This document shows positions 29,262 through 33,169 of a stretch of DNA of 33,169 nucleotides, one piece after another. The stretch is from the NCBI GenBank assembly GCA_001001375.1, contig LCNU01000005.1:1-33169 (forward strand), written 5' to 3'. The DNA is from Candidatus Amesbacteria bacterium GW2011_GWC1_47_15 (GTDB lineage: Bacteria; Patescibacteriota; Microgenomatia; CAZETR01; Amesbacteraceae). The translations under genes and the position numbers were made by a program. Positions within the stretch are counted from its first letter, which is position 1; the number at the start of each line of letters is the position of its first letter. The notes below the pieces were generated by a model. That model was not told the origin of the DNA, did not search any database, and worked only from the letters and a program-made list of their open reading frames with translations.

Positions 29262-30416
29262 ATGCGTAAGGCACTAATTTTTGCCCTGATTCTTCGCGGG
29301 CTCCTTGGCTCTTTTTATTACCACCCGGATCTTAAAAGCCAGTTTTTTCATGCCTCTTTTCTTTCCCGGGGAACGGTAAATATATATGATTATCTGTCGG
29401 TAAACCGTAAAGACCTGCCGTACTCGGACACTTTCAATTACCCTCCGCTGATATATTTTTTCCAGGGTGCCTGGCATTTTATTTCCCGGGCAGTTATCGG
29501 GCCGGGGCTTACCGACTGGTTGTGGGACTGGAGCGATCGGCATTTGTATGCAGGGGGGCTTTTTGCCTACCTACTGGTGCTCAAACTCCCGTACTTGCTG
29601 GCAGACCTGCTGATCCTGAAACTGCTTCTGGATCTGGCTCCCCGGGAACGAAAATACTCCGTTTCTCTTCTATGGCTGTTTAATCCGGTTTCCCTTTACG
29701 GAATATATATGGTAGGTCAGTTCGATATTTTGCCGGCATTAATTACCGTCGGTTCTTTCATCCTGGCTAAAAAATCCCGGTTTGCCTGGTCCTTGTTTTT
29801 ACTTGGCTTGGCTGCGGCTTTCAAAACATATCCCTTGCTCCTGGTACCTTTCGTGTTATTGAAAATCCCCCGTGTGGAGACTCTTTTTCGATCCTTACCT
29901 GGTCTGGCCGTCGGATACCTACTGCCCCTGGCCCCGTTTATTTTTTCCGTCTCCTTTCAGTCGTCTGTTTTCCGTTCCGGTTTATCGGGACGGATCGTCA
30001 ACGCACCTTTCCTGTTGTATTATTTTGTTCTCCTTATTCTATCCTTTCGCGGTCGGAAAACTGCGTCGCTCTTGTGGGAATTTATGGCAGTAACTTTGGG
30101 GGTTCTCTTGTTTACCCGCTTCCACGCCCAGTGGGCCATCTGGACCTTACCCTTTGCCGTATTGCTTGTTTCTGTCAAATCGACCTTGAATTGGACGGCA
30201 GCTGCAGTTGTTATTACTCTTTTCGGTATTGTGTTTCTCATTCCGGATCAATATGTCCTGATCGGTCTTTTCACACCCCTGAATCCTTATCTGGCCTATG
30301 TCCCGCCAATCTCTCAATTCCTGCCTGCAATTCTTGCTCCGGTTTTCAGGGGGGCTTTTCTTATTTCAGGATTATTGTTTGTATTTCTCAGCCGTTCCAA
30401 TGAAAAAACCGTTTGA
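29262..30416 (+). CDS. GT-C membrane glycosyltransferase with GQFD motif (second copy)
   Basis: A 384-residue multi-pass protein, paralogous to the one at 19329. HPDLKSQF (21-28), YPPLIYFF (60-67), KLPYLLADLL, MVGQFD (150-155), FKTYPLLLVPF and FHAQWAIW follow in the same order and spacing. These resemble PIG-M/GT50- or GT87-like enzymes that use a polyprenyl-phosphate mannose or similar donor. The ATG at 29262 is chosen because the first helix begins at residue 3; the longer frame upstream is inside the previous gene. Its end overlaps the next gene by 17 bases, which ties it to the small beta-domain protein. Confidence 0.84.
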   Translation: MRKALIFALILRGLLGSFYYHPDLKSQFFHASFLSRGTVNIYDYLSVNRKDLPYSDTFNYPPLIYFFQGAWHFISRAVIGPGLTDWLWDWSDRHLYAGGLFAYLLVLKLPYLLADLLILKLLLDLAPRERKYSVSLLWLFNPVSLYGIYMVGQFDILPALITVGSFILAKKSRFAWSLFLLGLAAAFKTYPLLLVPFVLLKIPRVETLFRSLPGLAVGYLLPLAPFIFSVSFQSSVFRSGLSGRIVNAPFLLYYFVLLILSFRGRKTASLLWEFMAVTLGVLLFTRFHAQWAIWTLPFAVLLVSVKSTLNWTAAAVVITLFGIVFLIPDQYVLIGLFTPLNPYLAYVPPISQFLPAILAPVFRGAFLISGLLFVFLSRSNEKTV

Positions 30417-31089
30417 CCCATTTATTCTCTCCTCACTATATCTTATTCTCTTACTTCTTGAGCTGTTATCCCTTACTTTTCTTGCCCTCCGCCGTCTGCC
30501 GGATACCGTCCAGCATCGGGGAGAGAAATATTTGCCCGTATATTCGGATACCCCGTTGACCCAGACATTTCGCCCCCGCCACGATAATATCAATGTAGTT
30601 CTCATCAGCCTGAAAAATCCCAATCTGGCAAACATTGATCCGTTGATTTTTACATTATCAGATTTACAGGGTAGCGAGATTCGCCGGGTGGAAGCCAGCG
30701 GCCGCAATACCGGCGACGGGGTAACTCTCCGCTTCCAATTCTCCCCCGTGCCGGATTCGGCAGGCCGGGAATTCCTGATTAAGTTAAGTGCGCCTAATAC
30801 CTCCCGTGGATCCCCCGCCATTTCTGCCGGTTTTTCTGAAACTGATGCATATCCCTTAGGGCGTAGTCTTATTCCTGGTGAATCCGGGGATATGTCATTC
30901 CAGTTGTTTTACTACCCCTCCGATAAAAAGGTACTGTTTACCGAATTAGGCATACTCTTCTTTTCCCGTCTCGTAAACCCTGCCTATCTCAAATCTTTTT
31001 CTCTGTATCTTATTGTCTTATTTCTTGTTTTCCGGTTCCTGCTATCCGGTATACCAAGTTCTCCTGCGGATCGTAAATCTCCGAGATAA
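30400..31089 (+). CDS. Doubly anchored protein with an outer beta-rich domain, unknown function
   Basis: A 229-residue protein. One helix lies at about 10-29 (SSLYLILLLLELLSLTFLAL) and another near the end (LKSFSLYLIVLFLVFRFLL). Between them about 150 polar residues look like a beta sandwich: TQTFRPRHDNINVVLISLKN, FTLSDLQGSEIRRVEASG, NTGDGVTLRFQFSPVPDSAG and LIKLSAPN. I recall similar domains at the C-termini of large GT-C proteins, so this may be a separated accessory domain that binds carbohydrate or the acceptor. That is inference. ATG 30400 is chosen since the helix follows directly. It overlaps the GQFD GT-C gene by 17 bases and the opposing GT39 gene by 80. Confidence 0.75.
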   Translation: MKKPFDPFILSSLYLILLLLELLSLTFLALRRLPDTVQHRGEKYLPVYSDTPLTQTFRPRHDNINVVLISLKNPNLANIDPLIFTLSDLQGSEIRRVEASGRNTGDGVTLRFQFSPVPDSAGREFLIKLSAPNTSRGSPAISAGFSETDAYPLGRSLIPGESGDMSFQLFYYPSDKKVLFTELGILFFSRLVNPAYLKSFSLYLIVLFLVFRFLLSGIPSSPADRKSPR

Positions 31090-32572
31090 TTTCTACCCCG
31101 TCCCGCTTCAAATCATTTTCCGGCAGGGAATATACACTGCCGATAAACAGGGTATTTTTCATATTCCGGTCAGTGGGCCAGTAAATTTTCCGGAATTCAT
31201 ACTTGCCGAAGTCCTTGTTGCTGCCGTCTGTCTTTACCTGTGTGTGGTAAACCGCCGGAGGATACGCGCTGTAAAACAGAGTAAAAATATGCGGCTGTGC
31301 CTGTGGTGTCTCCCAAATAACCCGGTCATATTTATCAACCGCAGATTTTATTGCCTGGATAGTCTCCCTAAAACCCCATTGCCATTTGCCGAATTCCACA
31401 TAAGGAACATAAAATCTGGCCGTCATAAAAAACCCTGCTGCATAAATAATCAGCATTCCGGCCATCACCGCACCGGCTGCCATCCTGGCAGAATTATTCA
31501 TGATACCCCCGAGAATTCGTCCGGCTCCAATTGCTCCCGTTACCGAAAAAGCGGCCATTAAAGGCAGTACACGGACAGGGGAAAACCAGCTCCAGGTAAT
31601 TACCGCCGGAATAGGCGCCGCAACTATCCAGTATTTTAAAAATGTGTTATGCCGGGCATTTTTTGAAAACACTGTTGCCATCCCCACCGCCCAAAGAATA
31701 AATTCAAGCGGGTAATACATGGCATAGCCGGATATGCTTTGGTTGGGTTCGTTGCTTCCGCGTACAAACAGGTTGGCTGGAGAAAAATAGGAAAAATACC
31801 TGTCTGTCACCGCAGCGGCAAAATTATAAATTGACCGGTCCGCCTGCCAAATTTTCATAATGCTGGTGGTAGACAGTCTGGATAGCCCTGCCCCGAACAT
31901 GCTGGTGTAAAATACGGGAGCTGCAGCCAGTACCATTGCCAATATCCATTTGGGGTGTAGACTTTCCCTGCCCAGCCGTAAAATTACCCACACCAGCGCC
32001 AGAGGCAGATAGATTTTGGCCGAATGGTATGAGACCGCCGCCAGCCCGAAAAGCAGGATGCCGGGGAAGAAACGCCCCCTCTTTTTCTCCGCGCAGACAA
32101 GAAAAAATATTCCTCCCAGAGTCAGCGCCAGTGCCAGATTGGCTTCAAACGCCCCCCGGGAAAAAATAATCCCCCATGGTGCCGCAGCAGTCAGTGCCAT
32201 CGCCGCCAAAGCCGTCCCGTCCTCCCCCGTCAGCTCCTTGGTTATTTTATATATCCAGATTACGCTGATAATTCCGGCCAGGGCGGAAACCAGCCGGGTA
32301 TTTGCACCCGTCAATCCCCATATCCCAACGACAGGAGCGGTCAAATACGCGTACAAAGGAGGCTTGTAGTCGTCAAAAGACCGTAGGGAAAACGGCAGGA
32401 AATATCCGTATTCGTCCTTGCCGGTTTTCCACAGGCTGTAAGCGTTGTACCCGATAGCTGCTTCGTCCCAATTCAGTGAGGGAGGGGACCATTCCAGCCC
32501 CCACAGCCGGACCAGTCCTGCCGCCAGCAATATACCAGTAAAAATCAGGTTTTTCAGTTTTCCCATATCCAT
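31010..32572 (-). CDS. GT39/PMT-like GT-C membrane glycosyltransferase (YNAYSL subgroup)
   Basis: A 520-residue multi-pass protein. NWDEAAIGYNAYSLWKTGKD (34-53) with the acidic pair at 36-37, then LRSFDDYKPPLYAYLTAP, then FSRGAFEANLALALTLGG. YFSPANLFVRGSNEPN lies in a central outer loop, and the soluble C-terminus has HIFTLFYSAYPPAVYHTQVK and ends SEIYDPQENLVYRIAG. It is closest to the protein at 10444. ATG 32572 overlaps the end of the upstream leftward gene by 19 bases; an in-frame ATG at 32566 is equally possible. Its last 80 bases are antisense to the end of the beta-domain gene. Confidence 0.9.
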   Translation of the reverse strand: MDMGKLKNLIFTGILLAAGLVRLWGLEWSPPSLNWDEAAIGYNAYSLWKTGKDEYGYFLPFSLRSFDDYKPPLYAYLTAPVVGIWGLTGANTRLVSALAGIISVIWIYKITKELTGEDGTALAAMALTAAAPWGIIFSRGAFEANLALALTLGGIFFLVCAEKKRGRFFPGILLFGLAAVSYHSAKIYLPLALVWVILRLGRESLHPKWILAMVLAAAPVFYTSMFGAGLSRLSTTSIMKIWQADRSIYNFAAAVTDRYFSYFSPANLFVRGSNEPNQSISGYAMYYPLEFILWAVGMATVFSKNARHNTFLKYWIVAAPIPAVITWSWFSPVRVLPLMAAFSVTGAIGAGRILGGIMNNSARMAAGAVMAGMLIIYAAGFFMTARFYVPYVEFGKWQWGFRETIQAIKSAVDKYDRVIWETPQAQPHIFTLFYSAYPPAVYHTQVKTDGSNKDFGKYEFRKIYWPTDRNMKNTLFIGSVYSLPENDLKRDGVEIISEIYDPQENLVYRIAGTGKQEIRQ

Positions 32573-33169
32573 ATTCCCGGACCGAATCCGTAAACAAGCA
32601 CTTCGTCCGTTTCAATCGTTTTTAATACTTTGTAACTTGACTGCCCCGGGTTGTACTCCGCCCGTTTGCCGGTTATTTCTCCCGGCAAACCCGCGTAGGC
32701 GGTTTTCCCGGATACCCCCCCCATTTCGCTGCCCAGATCAAGCTCTCTGAATTCCAGGTTGTCCCAGGTCGTCCCGCCACCGGCCCAGTACAAATCCGGG
32801 TCTGCACCGCTGTAGTATGCGTACATCAGGCCGGTAGGGCCAAAACGGTCGGTAATCACCACTTTGTCATATTTAGGTCCGTTTGACTCTACCCAGCTGG
32901 AGATTGACCGGTACAAAAGTATGTCGGACCGGGTATATGACCCCGGATTCAGATACATGGGTTTTAATATCAAAAAGGCCGACAGTATATATATTGCGGC
33001 TCCCAGGACCAGACCTTTTCTTCCCATGCTGCCCAATCCAGTGGCAGCTGCCAGGGTAAGTAATGGTATCAAAAACAATGCGCTTAGATGAAAATATCTT
33101 TTTTCAAAAATAATTGCAGGCAACAGTGCTAAAAGAGTAAATATCAGTATTTTTATCCTGCGATCTCTC
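32554..33169 (-). CDS. Partial GT39/PMT-like GT-C protein, C-terminal part
   Basis: The frame is open to the right edge of the window, so the N-terminus is missing. About 204 residues are seen. Two or three helices (IKILIFTLLALLPAII, LFLIPLLTLAAATGLG, GLVLGAAIYILSAFLIL) are followed by a soluble C-terminal domain with SWVESNGPKYDKVVITDRFG and LMYAYYSGADPDLYWAGGG, which has the layout of the C-terminal domain of the YNAYSL subgroup (YD-K/R-I/V, then an aromatic-rich stretch). It ends GFGPGIWIWEN and overlaps the next leftward gene by 19 bases. A run of eight G lies in EMGGVSG (32715-32722). The catalytic loop would be outside the window, so activity cannot be judged. Confidence 0.8.
   Translation of the reverse strand, partial: RDRRIKILIFTLLALLPAIIFEKRYFHLSALFLIPLLTLAAATGLGSMGRKGLVLGAAIYILSAFLILKPMYLNPGSYTRSDILLYRSISSWVESNGPKYDKVVITDRFGPTGLMYAYYSGADPDLYWAGGGTTWDNLEFRELDLGSEMGGVSGKTAYAGLPGEITGKRAEYNPGQSSYKVLKTIETDEVLVYGFGPGIWIWEN

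Noticed and set aside
1..33169. CRISPR arrays, tRNA or rRNA genes, insertion sequences, toxin-antitoxin or defence systems
   Set aside because: I saw no spaced direct repeats, no cloverleaf or rRNA-like sequence, no transposase motifs and no known defence domains. The AT-rich orphan at 15174 is the only candidate for foreign DNA.

Overview
This window reads as a chromosomal piece from a candidate phylum radiation (Patescibacteria) bacterium, most likely of the Microgenomates type. That placement is inference. It rests on the dense mix of DPM1-like GT2 enzymes, GT39/PMT-like GT-C membrane proteins and YfhO-like proteins, on tight ATGA-type gene overlaps, and on a CCTGCCGGCAGG-type short repeat that I recall from such genomes. 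Most genes are near 48-50% GC by eye. TGA is a normal stop codon throughout, so this is not a TGA-recoded (Gracilibacteria-type) lineage.

Nearly everything here serves cell-surface glycoconjugate assembly. There are three DPM1-like polyprenyl-phosphate glycosyltransferase domains: one fused to GtrA, one fused to a GT-C domain and one alone. There are six further GT2 enzymes (two WaaE/KdtX-like, four WbbL-like), one GT4 enzyme, about a dozen GT-C multi-pass proteins, two YfhO/PTPS-related membrane proteins, one Wzx-type flippase and one SAM methyltransferase. A plausible scheme is that DPM1-like enzymes charge a polyprenyl-phosphate carrier on the inner face, GtrA or Wzx moves lipid-linked sugars across, and GT-C enzymes transfer them outside the membrane. 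The window holds no sugar-nucleotide synthesis gene, no initiating phosphoglycosyltransferase, no polymerase or ligase that I can name, and no acceptor protein.

Layout: a partial leftward gene (1-57); DPM1-GtrA (114-1259, +) meeting a GT-C gene (1260-2339, -) tail to tail; a rightward run from 2388 to 9931 (DPM1/GT39 fusion, GT39, ALG5-like GT2, GT39, PTPS-related); two very small genes (9997-10155 and 10224-10442); GT39 (10444-11982); Wzx (12009-13493) and a GT-C-like protein (13465-15177); an AT-rich leftward orphan (15174-15644); a long rightward run 15725-24891 (two WaaE-like, WbbL-like, GT4, GT-C, GT39, YfhO, methyltransferase); single GT2 genes at 24907 and 25871; a leftward GT2 (26682-27608); a rightward trio 27631-31089 (GT39, GT-C, beta-rich anchored protein); and two leftward GT39 genes (31010-32572 and 32554 to the right edge). 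No stretch longer than about 100 bases lacks a gene.

The most striking non-coding pattern is how genes start. Most genes that open a run have no Shine-Dalgarno sequence. Instead a -10 hexamer, often an extended TGnTATAAT-like one, ends 6-8 bases before the start codon, as expected for leaderless mRNA. Two divergent gene pairs are driven by compact symmetric promoters: an inverted repeat of TGGTATGATT at 2345-2380, and overlapping opposed -10 boxes at 27615-27621 with only 22 bases between the two start codons. The one perfect Shine-Dalgarno sequence I noticed belongs to a 52-residue membrane protein at 9997.
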